Of a stretch of DNA of 64,000 nt, positions 38,122 to 47,588 are shown in pieces. Made by a program: the position numbers and the translations under genes. The DNA comes from Rhynchopus sp. YZ270_cl-10 (lineage: Eukaryota; Euglenozoa; Diplonemea; Diplonemida; Diplonemidae). The notes beneath the pieces are model-generated. The model was not told the DNA's origin, did no database searches, and saw only the letters and a program-made list of their open reading frames with translations. How positions within the stretch are numbered: position 1 is the stretch's first letter; every line of letters starts with the position of its first letter. Location: positions 930,001 to 994,000 of the forward strand of contig OZ037878.1 of NCBI GenBank assembly GCA_964035575.1, given 5' to 3'.

Positions 38122-39168
38122 ATGGATCTCACGATCAAGGATTTTGATGAGAAGGAACATGTGGTGGAGATGGGTGTGGATGATGCACTTGGACACCTGC
38201 GTCTGAAGGTGGCGTCTGCAGCAGGGTTGCAGGAAGACAGCTTTCAGATGACTTTCAGAGGGGAGGTGCTGCGTGAAGAGGAGGGCATCAAGGAGTTGAG
38301 TGCTGGGGACACGATTATGCTCGTGAGGACAACGAAGTTTGCTGCCATTGCAGCACTTCACGCATTGGGCGAGACAGACCTGACAAACGAGAGGTTGCAG
38401 ACTGTGAAGGATCCGGACGTTGCGCGTTTGCTTTTGGAGGCGGAGGTTGCGACTGAGATTCCTGATGACTTCTTGCGATGCAGTGAGTTAACGCGACTTG
38501 ACCTTAGTGCTGTGTCGGTTGTCACTGAAATAAGGTGTTCCTTCCTGTACTTTTGCCCGCAGTTGACAGAGCTTGACCTTTCAGGGTTGTGCAATGTGAC
38601 TGTGATAGGAGATCACTTCATCAACAGTGCCGATCGATTGGAGAGCATCAACCTGTCGGGGTTCGGCAGTGTCACTGAAATAGGTGCAGTATTTCTTGCC
38701 CGCTCTGCATTGCGAACGGTTGACCTCTCTGTGTTTCGTCGCCTGACTGTGATTGAGGAGGATTTTCTTTGCTGCTGCAGGCATTTGACGTCGGTGGACC
38801 TCTCGGGGTTGAGCAATGTCACCGAAATTGGTGACCGCTTTCTTCGCGACTGCTCGTCGTTGAAGAGAGTTTGTCTTTCGGGGCTGAGGAGTGTCGTTAC
38901 CGTTGGGAAGGACTTCTTTCGGTATTGCTTTCTCTTGCAAGTCGTCGATGGCCTGTCTGCGTTGAGCGGGGTCAGGAGTATTGGGGAGGGCTTCTTCTAC
39001 CACTGCTCAAAGTTAACAAGAATCGATGCCTCAGGGTTGAGCAAGGACGCTCTGGTTGTGAGGAGGTTGCTTGAGAAAGAACCGCCTTTGCCGACAAACG
39101 CGATTCAGGGTCTGAGATGCGAGACTGACAACGTGCCCGACCCCGCAACGGTACAGAAAGAAGGGTGA
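38122..39168 (+). CDS. Ubiquitin-like domain / leucine-rich repeat protein, copy A (shortened tail)
   Basis: Intronless 348-residue protein starting MDLTIKDFDEKEH. Residues 1-70 look like a ubiquitin fold: a beta-hairpin start, the helix DALGHLRLKVASAAGLQED, then FQMTFRGEVLREEE and GDTIMLV, as in ubiquitin's QRLIFAGKQLED and STLHLVLR regions. About eight LRR-like units of 23-24 residues follow (111-310), with the pattern LTxLDLSGLxxVTxIGxxFLxxC, as in BspA-type LRRs. There is no signal peptide or membrane helix, so it is probably cytosolic or nuclear. The frame ends TVQKEG-stop. Relative to copy B a single base is missing just after the GGGTG at this point, which brings TGA into frame and removes the basic/acidic C-terminal tail. 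The lost tail is still readable in another frame at 39169-39243. Function unknown; binding through the LRR face with a proteasome- or ubiquitin-linked role is inference. Confidence 0.85.
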   Translation: MDLTIKDFDEKEHVVEMGVDDALGHLRLKVASAAGLQEDSFQMTFRGEVLREEEGIKELSAGDTIMLVRTTKFAAIAALHALGETDLTNERLQTVKDPDVARLLLEAEVATEIPDDFLRCSELTRLDLSAVSVVTEIRCSFLYFCPQLTELDLSGLCNVTVIGDHFINSADRLESINLSGFGSVTEIGAVFLARSALRTVDLSVFRRLTVIEEDFLCCCRHLTSVDLSGLSNVTEIGDRFLRDCSSLKRVCLSGLRSVVTVGKDFFRYCFLLQVVDGLSALSGVRSIGEGFFYHCSKLTRIDASGLSKDALVVRRLLEKEPPLPTNAIQGLRCETDNVPDPATVQKEG

Positions 39169-39243
39169 GGTGGAAGCGTCTTCATGCAGACACAGAGCGC
39201 TCTGAGGAAAGGGAAGCAGGGTTCGCAGAGAGCAAGGGTTCGT
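39169..39243 (+). other. Out-of-frame remnant of the copy A C-terminal tail
   Basis: Read one frame over, this stretch gives WKRLHADTERSEEREAGF and then AESKGS, almost identical to the in-frame tail of copy B (RKRLHADTEPSEEREAGF). After AAGGGTTCG the two copies stop matching. Confidence 0.75.
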
Positions 39244-40358
39244 GTTGCGGTACATCTTTCAAGTTTTCTTTCTTTTTCCCTGTTTTTCAGTCGCAACACA
39301 AAACAGACAAAACAAGACATTCCCACCTCCCTCGAGAGTTTATGCAGCGTTTTTACCACCTCCCTCCCCAACCTGAAAGAAGAAGGTATCATTTGATTGA
39401 GGACAAGGTCCTCTGGCGGTCATTTGGGTAACTCCCTCACATCTGCCTGTCAACCTTGGCAAGAGACCTGTCTGTGCTGTTTCCAACTTCCATTTCCCCG
39501 AGACGTGATGACAAACCTTTTCAACGTTTCCTGTTAGCTTGATCGACTCTGATGACAAACATTACTCAGCTCACTCTGACACAAAACAGCAGCACACCTC
39601 AGCACGAGAGGAGCAGACTCTTCTCTGAAGTACGGTAGTCCTCTTTGTGGCCAAGCGTGTGCCGAGCATCTGCGAGAGTTCCTTTTTTCCCCCCGGTGAT
39701 TCAGCACAGAGGGACTTCTTTTCATCCTACAATCCGAAGATACATCTGAGGGTTGGTACGTCAATGGGAGGGCTGGGAGGGAAGAGTTTAGTGGTTGTGT
39801 TTTATGTCCTCACACCGCTGTCTCTGTTGAAGTAGAGGGGCATTCGGTAAACCCGCATAGGTGTCTGAACCCTTTCAGATACCAGAGTCATACAGGGGCC
39901 AGAGCAGAGAGTGAGCTCACATTGTCTTTCAATGGAAGAGCTCTGATGTTCGAGGGAAGGGTGGTGCCGTCTGTCTTCCTTAGATTATTGCTATCAATGT
40001 TGAGAAGTATACAGCATTGTGGGAATGGTGGAGAACTCTCTCCAATTGAGTAAGGTTGTTGCGGCAAGCAGAGGATGGGGGATGGGAAGGAAAACACGAC
40101 GCTCTCTGTGGTGGGTTGGTGGTGATGAGTTGTGATGTGCAGGTCTGGTTCACATTGCAGTGTGGTGCAGGCAAGACTCAGTTTATTTTTGCATCTTCTG
40201 GTTGTGTGCCGCAGGGTACTTTGTGCCTGCATCCTGTTGAGTTCGCTCATTAATGGGTTGTCTGCATATTGCAGCTTCCGTTTCTATCTCTTTGTTTCTT
40301 GCTTGTCCACACCTTCTCCAGGATAAACGCCACAGCACAAAACACAAAAACACAAAAA
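39244..40358. other. Spacer between the Ubl-LRR copies with duplicated 5' flank
   Basis: Bases 39507-39604 repeat the 5' flank of copy A (38003-38089), with an extra 12 bp (ACTCAGCTCACT). In copy A this flank lies about 30 bp from the ATG; here about 750 bp of unrelated sequence separates it from the ATG at 40359. That stretch could be an insertion or a leader intron: it ends in a pyrimidine tract followed by CTCCAG at about 40315-40321. No separate gene is supported. Confidence 0.55.
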
Positions 40359-41579
40359 ATGGATCTCACGATCAAGGATTTTGATGAGAAGGAACATGTG
40401 GTGGAGGTGGGTGTGGATGATGCACTTGGACACCTGCGTCTGAAGGTGGCGTCTGCAGCAGGGTTGCAGGAAGACAGCTTTCAGATGACTTTCAGAGGGG
40501 AGGTGCTGCGTGAAGAGGAGGGCATCAAGGAGCTGAGTGCTGGGGACACGATTATGCTCGTGAGGACAACGAAGTTTGCTGCCATTGCAGCACTTCACGC
40601 ATTGGGCGAGACAGACCTGACAAAAGAGAGGTTGGCGACTGTGGACGATCCGGACGTTGCGCGTTTGCTTTTGGAGGCGGAGGTTGCGACTGAGATTCCT
40701 GATAGGTTCTTGGAATACAATGCGTTAACGCGACTTGACCTTAGTGCTGTGTCGGTCGTTACAGAAATAGGGGAGTGCTTCCTGCACAGTTGCCCACAGT
40801 TGACAGAGCTTGACCTTTCAGGGTTGTGCAATGTGACTGTGATAGGAGCTTGCTTCATCACCTTTACCGATCGATTCGAGAGCATCAACATGTCGGGTTT
40901 CGGCAGTGTCACTGAAATAGGTGAAGACTTTCTTGCCGGCAGTGCATTGCGAACGGTTGACCTCTCTGTGTTTCGCCACGTGACTGTGATTGAGAGGGGT
41001 TTTCTTAGCTACTGCAAGCATTTGACGTCCGTGGACCTTTCGGGGTTGAGCAATGTCACCGAAATAGGTGACGATTTTCTTTACGGATGCTCGTCGTTGA
41101 AGAGAGTTTGTCTTTCGGGGTTGAGGAGTGTCGTTACCGTTGCGCAGGGCATCTTTGGGAGTTGCTCGCTCTTGCAAGTCGTCGATGGCCTGTCTGCGTT
41201 GAGCGGGGTCAGGAGTATTGGGAAGGGCTTCTTCCACCGCTGCCCAGAGTTAACAAGAATGGATGCCTCAGGGTTGAGCAAGGACGCTCTGGTTGTGAGG
41301 AGATTGCTTGCGAAAGAACCGCCTTTGCCGACAAACGCGATTCACGGTCTGAGATGCGAGACTGACAACGTTCCCGACCCCGCAACCGTGCAGAAAGAAG
41401 GGTGCAGGCGGAAGCGTCTTCATGCAGACACAGAGCCCTCTGAGGAAAGGGAAGCAGGGTTCGCAGAGAGCAAGGGTTCGCCTGCGTGCAGCGAGGATGA
41501 AGGTGAGGAGGAACAGACGCCACGAGTGAAGAGGGACACCGCTGTTGTGCGTCCTGGCAAGAGGGTTAAAAAGGGTTGA
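40359..41579 (+). CDS. Ubiquitin-like domain / leucine-rich repeat protein, copy B (full-length tail)
   Basis: Intronless 406-residue protein. I place the start at the ATG matching copy A (MDLTIKDFDEKEH) because the frame upstream has no ATG and looks like leader. The ubiquitin-like part (1-70) and linker differ from copy A at only four of the first 112 residues. The LRR region (111-310) has the same framework, but the residues around each FL (for example EC.FLHS, AC.FITF, RG.FLSY, QG.IFGS) differ strongly from those of copy A. The tail (about 340-406), missing from copy A, has basic clusters (RRKR, RVKRD, PGKRVKKG) around an acidic patch (SEDEGEEE), suggesting a nuclear or nucleic-acid/protein contact. 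Function is not known; a recognition protein is inferred from the diversity pattern. Confidence 0.88.
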   Translation: MDLTIKDFDEKEHVVEVGVDDALGHLRLKVASAAGLQEDSFQMTFRGEVLREEEGIKELSAGDTIMLVRTTKFAAIAALHALGETDLTKERLATVDDPDVARLLLEAEVATEIPDRFLEYNALTRLDLSAVSVVTEIGECFLHSCPQLTELDLSGLCNVTVIGACFITFTDRFESINMSGFGSVTEIGEDFLAGSALRTVDLSVFRHVTVIERGFLSYCKHLTSVDLSGLSNVTEIGDDFLYGCSSLKRVCLSGLRSVVTVAQGIFGSCSLLQVVDGLSALSGVRSIGKGFFHRCPELTRMDASGLSKDALVVRRLLAKEPPLPTNAIHGLRCETDNVPDPATVQKEGCRRKRLHADTEPSEEREAGFAESKGSPACSEDEGEEEQTPRVKRDTAVVRPGKRVKKG

Positions 41580-42212
41580 ATGAACGTGGATTGAATTGTG
41601 TTTGCGGGTTTTCTCCGTCTTTTTCTTGTTCCTTTATGCGAAACGACGAGGTTTGGGCTTTCTTGCTAAAAAGCGGGTGGGCCTATTATCAGCACTTAAA
41701 TTTCAGATTTACGTTTCCGGACTGAATGGTCCATTAAAAAGTGTTATTATCCCGCTGCTATCGGGGTCAATAACTGCCGTTTCTTCACGTACCGTACCGT
41801 GGCTGTGACAAGAGAAAATTTGTCCAAAATTCACAAAGAGCCCTCACGTTAGTTTTAAAAACTCCTTTACCAGGCATTGGACAAGGCATTTTGCCGACAA
41901 TTTTTGAGCGTGACCTTTTATCTCACTCTCGCGGTGACCCTAAGATAATTTGTGTGAAATAACGCTAATATAATTTCACTCACTTTTTCGGCCAGTTACG
42001 ACCATAAACGTTTTTCCCGCGCCACATAAACTGTACATTTTAATTCCGCTGGTGGCTGATGAGTAGAATGAACAAGACTGAAGATCCCCTTGTCTCCCTT
42101 CCATTACGTTATCACCCCCCCCTCTCCACGCACCACACAAAATACACTAACACAGAGGGCACAGAGCACCCCCCTCCCCTGTATCCCCTCCCCCGGGTTC
42201 TTTAGGTCAGCA
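41580..42212. other. Spacer and 5' region of the m-AAA protease gene
   Basis: No gene seen. Near 41674 the words GGGCCTATTATCAG resemble the end of the TTAA element at 1011 (GTGGACCTATTATTAG), but no matching second end was found. A strong C/T-rich tract (about 42105-42205) ends in TTCTTTAG, eight bases before the ATG, a likely splice acceptor for a leader exon. Confidence 0.45.
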
Positions 42213-45133
42213 ATGTTGCGAAACCGGTTATGTATCTTGTCGTCGCGAGATCATGTACGTCGCAGCATGCGACGAGGACTTAGCACATCATCACTACAGC
42301 ACGCACCGGCAGTTGCGGGAGAGGCACTTCAGACATTGACAAGGACACCGTTGCAGATAGTTTCGGAGGTTTACAGTCCGCTGCGACTTCTGCGGAAAAG
42401 AAGAGAGCGCAAGAGGGGGAAGTCGGCTGATCCCCAAAATTCTTCTAAATGGGGAGGAGGGGATGGAGGGGACGGTGGTGGCGGTGGCGGTGGTAGTGGT
42501 GGCAGCAGCGGTGGTAGTGGGGCAACACGCGGACAGGCTATTGTTGTGACGGGTGTGACAGGGTTTCTCATGTGGTGGTTGCTTTGGAGCAACCGCAGCT
42601 CACGGCAGGGGAAGGAAATCAGCTGGCAGGTCTTCCGAGACACGATAGTGCGCGACCCTGAGCAGTTTAAGCAGATCGAAAAGTTGAAGGTTATCGCGGG
42701 ATACAATCGCGCCCTCGTGAAGGTGTATATGGCAGACATGGGTTACACCTACTTCTTTACCACAGAAAGTGCCGATACCCTTGAAGTCAGGATGATGACC
42801 GAAGAAGTTGCGATGAACATCATGCCATCCGACCGCGTTCGGATCGAGCACGATAACAGGATAGAACTCACGGACCTTGCGCCCGTTTTGGGATGGGCCC
42901 TGTGGGTTCTTGTCTTCATTCGCTCCGCACGCGCTGTTCGATCCGAAATCGCAGGCGCCGGCGCGCAGGCTGCCTCTGGAAAAGACAAATTTAAACCTGT
43001 CATGCAGTCGAAGGCACGCTTCCGTGACGTTGCAGGCATGGAGGAGCCGAAAAGGGAGATCCAAGAGTTCGTTGATTTCATGAAGTTTCCTGACCGCTTC
43101 ACAAAGCTTGGTGCCAAGGTTCCCTCTGGTGCCATTCTCTTTGGCCCCCCTGGGACTGGGAAAACACTCTTGGCAAAGGCCATTGCAGGCGAGTCTGGTG
43201 TGCCATTCTACAGTGTCTGCGGAGCGGACTTCGTCGAGATGTACGTAGGTGTTGGTGCCTCTCGTGTGCGTGAACTCTTTGCGGCCGCAAGAAAGCACCC
43301 ACGCGCCATCATATACATTGACGAGATCGATGCGGTCGGGCGTAAACGTGGCGGGTCCCTGATGTCCGGAGGCTCCTCTGAACGCGAGAACACACTTAAC
43401 CAGCTTCTGATTGAGATGGATGGGTTCAAAAAGGCGGACGGCAAGATCATCGTCATCGCCTCCACAAATGTCAACGCCTCTGCCCTCGACGACGCACTCC
43501 TGCGTCCCGGCCGTTTCGACCGTCAAGTGTACATCGACCTCCCGACTGTGAAGGAGCGTGAACACATCTTTGGCACTCATCTCGAAACAATTAACCTCGT
43601 CCCCACATTTGATTACGAAAACAGTGCCCGTGTTACTACCGACGAAACCATCAAAGAAGCGGAACAGAAGAAACGAACCATGCTGGGCCTCCCTCCGCTC
43701 AACGACGAAAAGAAGGGTGCAGAGAAAGCCGCGCCTCCGCGTGTCGGACGAGGAAGGGTGACAATCAAGGCCACCGAACAACCTGAGGAAGAGGCCTTTG
43801 GAAAGCAAATTCTTCCGAACAGCGCGCGCGTCAAGGCAAAGATCAGCAACCGCATGGCCCAGATGTCTCCTGGCTTCTCTGGTGCCGACATTGCTAACAT
43901 CTGTAACGAAGGAGCCTTGATCGCGGCCAGACAGAAGCGTGCCTTTGTCGACATGGAATGCATGGAGAAGGCAGTCGACAGAGTTATTGGTGGGATTGAG
44001 AAACGCTCCCGTGTGATGTCCCCCTTCGAGAAGAAGGCTGTCGCCTACCACGAAGCTGGGCATGCCGTTGTGGGGTGGTTCCTCGAGAGCTGCGACCCTC
44101 TGATGAAGGTCTCCATTGTACCACGTGGGAGCGCTGCGCTCGGGTACGCACAGTACCTGCCCTCGGAGCGGAAGATGCAGTCGTACCAGCAGATCTTTGA
44201 CCAGATGTGTATGACTCTTGGGGGACGATGCTCGGAGCTTTACCATTTTAAACACCTTTCCACGGGTGCGCAGGACGATCTGAGCAAAGTCACGCGTTCC
44301 GCGTACACAGCAGTTGCTACATTTGGGATGGCACGTAACAAGCTCGGGAGTGTTGTTTCATATGCTGCGCCGGGTACGTCAGACACGAACGTGATGAAGC
44401 CTTACAGTGATGAAGTTGCACAGGTGATTGACGAAGAGGCGAAGGTCTTGGTGGACAAAGCTTTTAAAAGGACTATGGAGTTGATACATGAGAAGCGCGC
44501 TGAGATTGAGATCGTTGGGGAGCACCTTCTGAAAAACGAAGTGATCACCCGACAGGATTTCATTGACCTGATTGGGCCTCGACCCTTTGAAGAGGAGGAT
44601 GTGCCCCCGCCTGTGGTATGTGTTTATATAGTTATCCCTTGTTTTAAATACCACATTCCCCACAAGTGTGTATGCTTCAATACAACACGAAATTTTGAGA
44701 CGAAGAGACACAAGTAACTTTTAACTGCCTTGTTTCAGAAAGACAACACCTTGCGGAGTGACAAACCAAGTAATACAACTCTTTTTTTTTTTCTTTGTGC
44801 ATGTGTTGACCCTCTCAAATACTTTCAATTCTGTGAACTGAAAGTATATGAATCTAATTCTTTGTTTTCTTATTTACTTATCATGCCGCTTCTCAAAGGG
44901 GGGGTTTCTATTTTGTGTTAACCGTAATGTCATTTTGTTGAGTAGAAGTGTTGAACACGACAAATATTCATTCACCATTCGTGAGGGTAGCATGGCACGA
45001 CACAACACCCCTTGAAGTTTAAATAAATTTACTTATTCTAAAAACCCCTTTGCAGGAAGACGAAGTTAAACAAGCGATCGAAGAGGAGCGGAGTGAGGCT
45101 GGACACCACGCCCCGGAAAAGTGTCCTGCATGA
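42213..45133 (+). CDS. AFG3: Mitochondrial m-AAA protease, AFG3/paraplegin type
   Basis: ATP-dependent metalloprotease of the inner mitochondrial membrane that degrades unassembled membrane proteins and processes precursors on the matrix side. Exons: 42213-44615 and 45056-45133, joined in frame (826 residues); the donor is GTATGT and the acceptor TTTGCAG. The N-terminus (MLRNRLCILSSRDHVRRSMR) is a typical presequence, followed by a glycine-rich linker. Two membrane helices (about 109-126 and 222-239) enclose an FtsH_ext-like domain, which distinguishes m-AAA from i-AAA proteins. Walker A is GPPGTGKT (311-318), Walker B IIYIDEID (366-373), and the zinc site HEAGH (613-617), with the later acidic ligand in GAQDDL. 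An insertion of about 80 residues, rich in Lys/Glu/Pro (about 463-541), splits the AAA lid before SPGFSGADIANICNE; human and yeast relatives lack it. I chose the ATG at 42213 because no ATG lies further upstream in frame and the presequence starts there. Confidence 0.93.
44739..44769 (+). other. Possible alternative or cryptic exon in the m-AAA gene intron
   Basis: The sequence TTTTAACTGCCTTGTTTCAG looks like a branch site, pyrimidine tract and acceptor. After it, 31 bases read KDNTLRSDKP in the frame of the first exon and then meet a weak donor, GTAATAC. Including all 31 bases shifts the final exon out of frame, so it would give a different C-terminus. A later AG at 44742 would make the exon 27 bp and keep the frame. 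The main gene model omits it. Confidence 0.3.
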
Positions 45134-45412
45134 GAGTGAAGCAGAGATACAACGCACTTAAGGCCATGTCGCATCTCTTATGGTGAAGGGAAAGGATATG
45201 TGTGCACCAAGAAAACTGCCGTGACAAAAGTAGGTACATTGCGGAAGAACAACCAGATCGTTTTTCTGGTCTTCGTGTTCGATAGGGCAGTGTTTCGTAA
45301 GCTTGGTAGGATTTCCTTCAGGTCGGAAAAAGAAAATACCGAAGGAGAAAGCTCCGAATTTGGCTGCAAGAAGGGATCCTTTCCCCAGTTCTCAAGAAAA
45401 AAAAAAAAGGAA
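45134..45412. other. 3' flank of the m-AAA gene
   Basis: No gene seen. It contains an A-rich run just before the hAT-like element. Confidence 0.4.
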
Positions 45413-45420
45413 GAAAAGAG

Positions 45421-46331
45421 CAGGGCATATCCTAAGTCTGTACCCGGTACCCGCGGGTTTTTGAAAAAAAGTGCGCCCCTTTTTTTTGCACGGCTATAAG
45501 GTCCCACGTTGCCCCTTTTTTTTGCACGAGGGGTCTAGGGGGTCTAAGGGGAAACCTACTTGACAAAAGTGCCCGTAAAAAAAATATTTGGAAAGATCTG
45601 GTGCGAAACATTCCAAAAACACCATTTTCGGTGTGAAAAAATTCACCCCCCTATGGGGTGGCCCGTGGTCGCAGCGAAGTGTCGTTTTCTAGTTTTTTGT
45701 GTACCTGTGTACCTGTGTACTGTGTACTGTGTACTGTGTACTGTGTACTGTGTACTGTGTACTGTGTACTGTGTACTGTGTACTGTGTACTGTGTACTGT
45801 GTACTGTGTACTGTGTACTGTGTACTGTGTACTGTGTACTGTGTACTGTGTACTGTGTACTGTGTACTGTGTACTGTGTACTGTGTACTGTGTACTGTGT
45901 ACTGTGTACTGTGTACTGTGTACTGTGTACTGTGTACTGTGTACTGTGTACTGTGTACTGTGTACTGTGTACTGTGTACTGTGTACTGTGTACTGTGTAC
46001 TGTGTACTGTGTACTGTGTACTGTGTACTGTGTACTGTGTACTGTGTACTGTGTACTGTGTACTGTGTACTGTGTACTGTGTACTGTGTACTGTGTACTG
46101 TGTACTGTGTACTGTGTACTGTGCGGAAATTGACCAAAAACGAGAACTTGTCCATTTCGGCAAATTGACCCCACAACTGGCCGGACGGATTCCGGAAATG
46201 CAAATGCCGATGTTTAAAAGCGCCACCAACGATGAAACCTGGAAAAAAAATCAAAAAAAAATCCGCCCCTTTTTTTTTGCACCCTTTTGGCAAATTTGGC
46301 CGCTCAGGCCTCATATTTAGGATATGCCCTG
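45421..46331. mobile_element. hAT-like non-autonomous DNA element
   Basis: The ends are inverted repeats CAGGGCATATCCTAA / TTAGGATATGCCCTG (15 bp), flanked by the perfect 8-bp duplication GAAAAGAG (45413-45420 and 46332-46339). CAGGG-type ends with an 8-bp duplication are the hallmark of hAT elements. No transposase frame is present. Inside are direct repeats of CGCCCCTTTTTTTTTGCAC (about 45474 and 46264; a similar copy lacking the leading CG lies near 45511) and a long 7-bp microsatellite. Confidence 0.85.
45712..46123. repeat. 7-bp microsatellite (TGTGTAC)n, about 58 copies
   Basis: Nearly perfect run of the 7-bp unit, preceded by two variant copies with ACCTG. Because 7 x 3 = 21 and no frame holds a stop, it creates long but meaningless open frames on both strands (CVLCTVY and STQYTVH repeats). 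It lies wholly inside the hAT-like element. Confidence 0.97.
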
Positions 46332-46339
46332 GAAAAGAG

Positions 46340-47435
46340 CGGAGAAGGTGCTATGGGGATGGGGGGTGGGGTGGGGAGAAGGTTCGTTGTTCTATTTCTG
46401 TTGTCTCCACAACCCCCCCCAGCTCCCGCTGCCTTCTTTTCACTAGCAAAAGCTCCTTTCAGACGTCGACAAAAAAAAAAAAAAAAACTTTTCTTCCTCT
46501 TCAAAAAAGGGGGAGAAAATAGTGTGGTTCATCCTTGGCTACACTCATCCAGCAATATGTTTTCAAAAAAAAAAACAAAAAGAAAAAAGAAAGAAAAATA
46601 AACCTGAAGGCTACAACATAGAAATGTGCACATTTTTTTTCAATCTCCAAATGCAATATTTGTTTCTATGAGTTGTTTCCCCATCCCATGTTTCCCCTTA
46701 TTCTTTTTATAGTGTTTTCAAAAAAAGTTAAAGGAAAACCACTTTTTTTTGCAGCCCGTTGCCCTCTTTCCCTATCTCCTAGGGGTGTGAAAATATGCCA
46801 GACAAAGGTGCACATTTGTTGGTACTGTTTATTTTCAGATTAGTTTAAGCTTTTGCGTGTGCTGATGCATGTAAGCAAACCTCGAAGGGATTGACAGAGG
46901 AATGTCTTCCTAGGGGCGGGGCGGGGGGGGAGAGGTAGTGAAAGGGAAATGGACTGGTGATGGAATGCTCAATTCTGTCTGGTGGTCTGCAGTGATAGTT
47001 TCTCCGTGGGGTAAGGGACACGGTTCCATACATAGGCCAAATAATGTCCAGAAACCCCTTTTCATGTTTTGTGGCATCTGCTGGGTCGAAAACACCCCAG
47101 GGTAACCCCAGCTTAATGGAATGCCCAACCTACCTTTTTTTCTCTTTTTTTTTTTGGGCGGGTTTGACGCACGGTGAAAGCAAAAATGATTATAAAAAAA
47201 AAACTCTCAAAAAAAAAGCAAGCTGTTCAGTGAACAGCTAGATGTGACTGTGAAAATGACAATACGAATTTTTCCACTGTTTTCCAACGCTCCATGGGGG
47301 TGCATGGGGTCCGTTTGAACCGGACCATTTCCCCACCTGTAACACATCCTCACACAGAGCACACATCGTGCATACACACAAGACAGCACATTACACTGGT
47401 CGTGGTTTTTCCTTTGGTGTAGAGTGTGTACGACG
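46340..47435. other. Intergenic with homopolymer runs and a dispersed repeat
   Basis: No gene seen. Contains A-runs (46471-46487, 46566-46577) and a copy of a dispersed motif, GGTTCATCCTTGGCTACACT (about 46526-46545), related to sequences at 51090 and 61249. CCTTTGGTGTAG, 15 bases before the kinase ATG, could be a leader splice acceptor. Confidence 0.45.
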
Positions 47436-47557
47436 ATGTCAAATGTAATGCAGATGGGGGGACCTGTGCCTTATATGCAGCAACAACAGCAGCCAATGTA
47501 CCCGAATGGAGGGGTCATGCCTCAGCCGGGGTTTCAACAGCAACAGCAACAACAACA

Positions 47558-47588
<31 letters not shown>

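Noticed and set aside
40269-40358. 30-residue N-terminal extension of Ubl-LRR copy B
   Set aside because: It starts at TTG and not ATG, has no counterpart in copy A, and overlaps a likely leader acceptor.
42090-42212. 41-residue N-terminal extension of the m-AAA protease
   Set aside because: It also starts at a non-ATG codon and crosses a strong pyrimidine-AG signal; the presequence begins at the ATG at 42213.
42600-44255. 551-codon antisense frame over the m-AAA gene
   Set aside because: A shadow of the strongly conserved plus-strand protein, with no motif of its own.
45643-46320. Long open frames on both strands over the 7-bp repeat
   Set aside because: A 7-bp unit without stops is open in all six frames; the products are pure heptapeptide repeats with no gene context.
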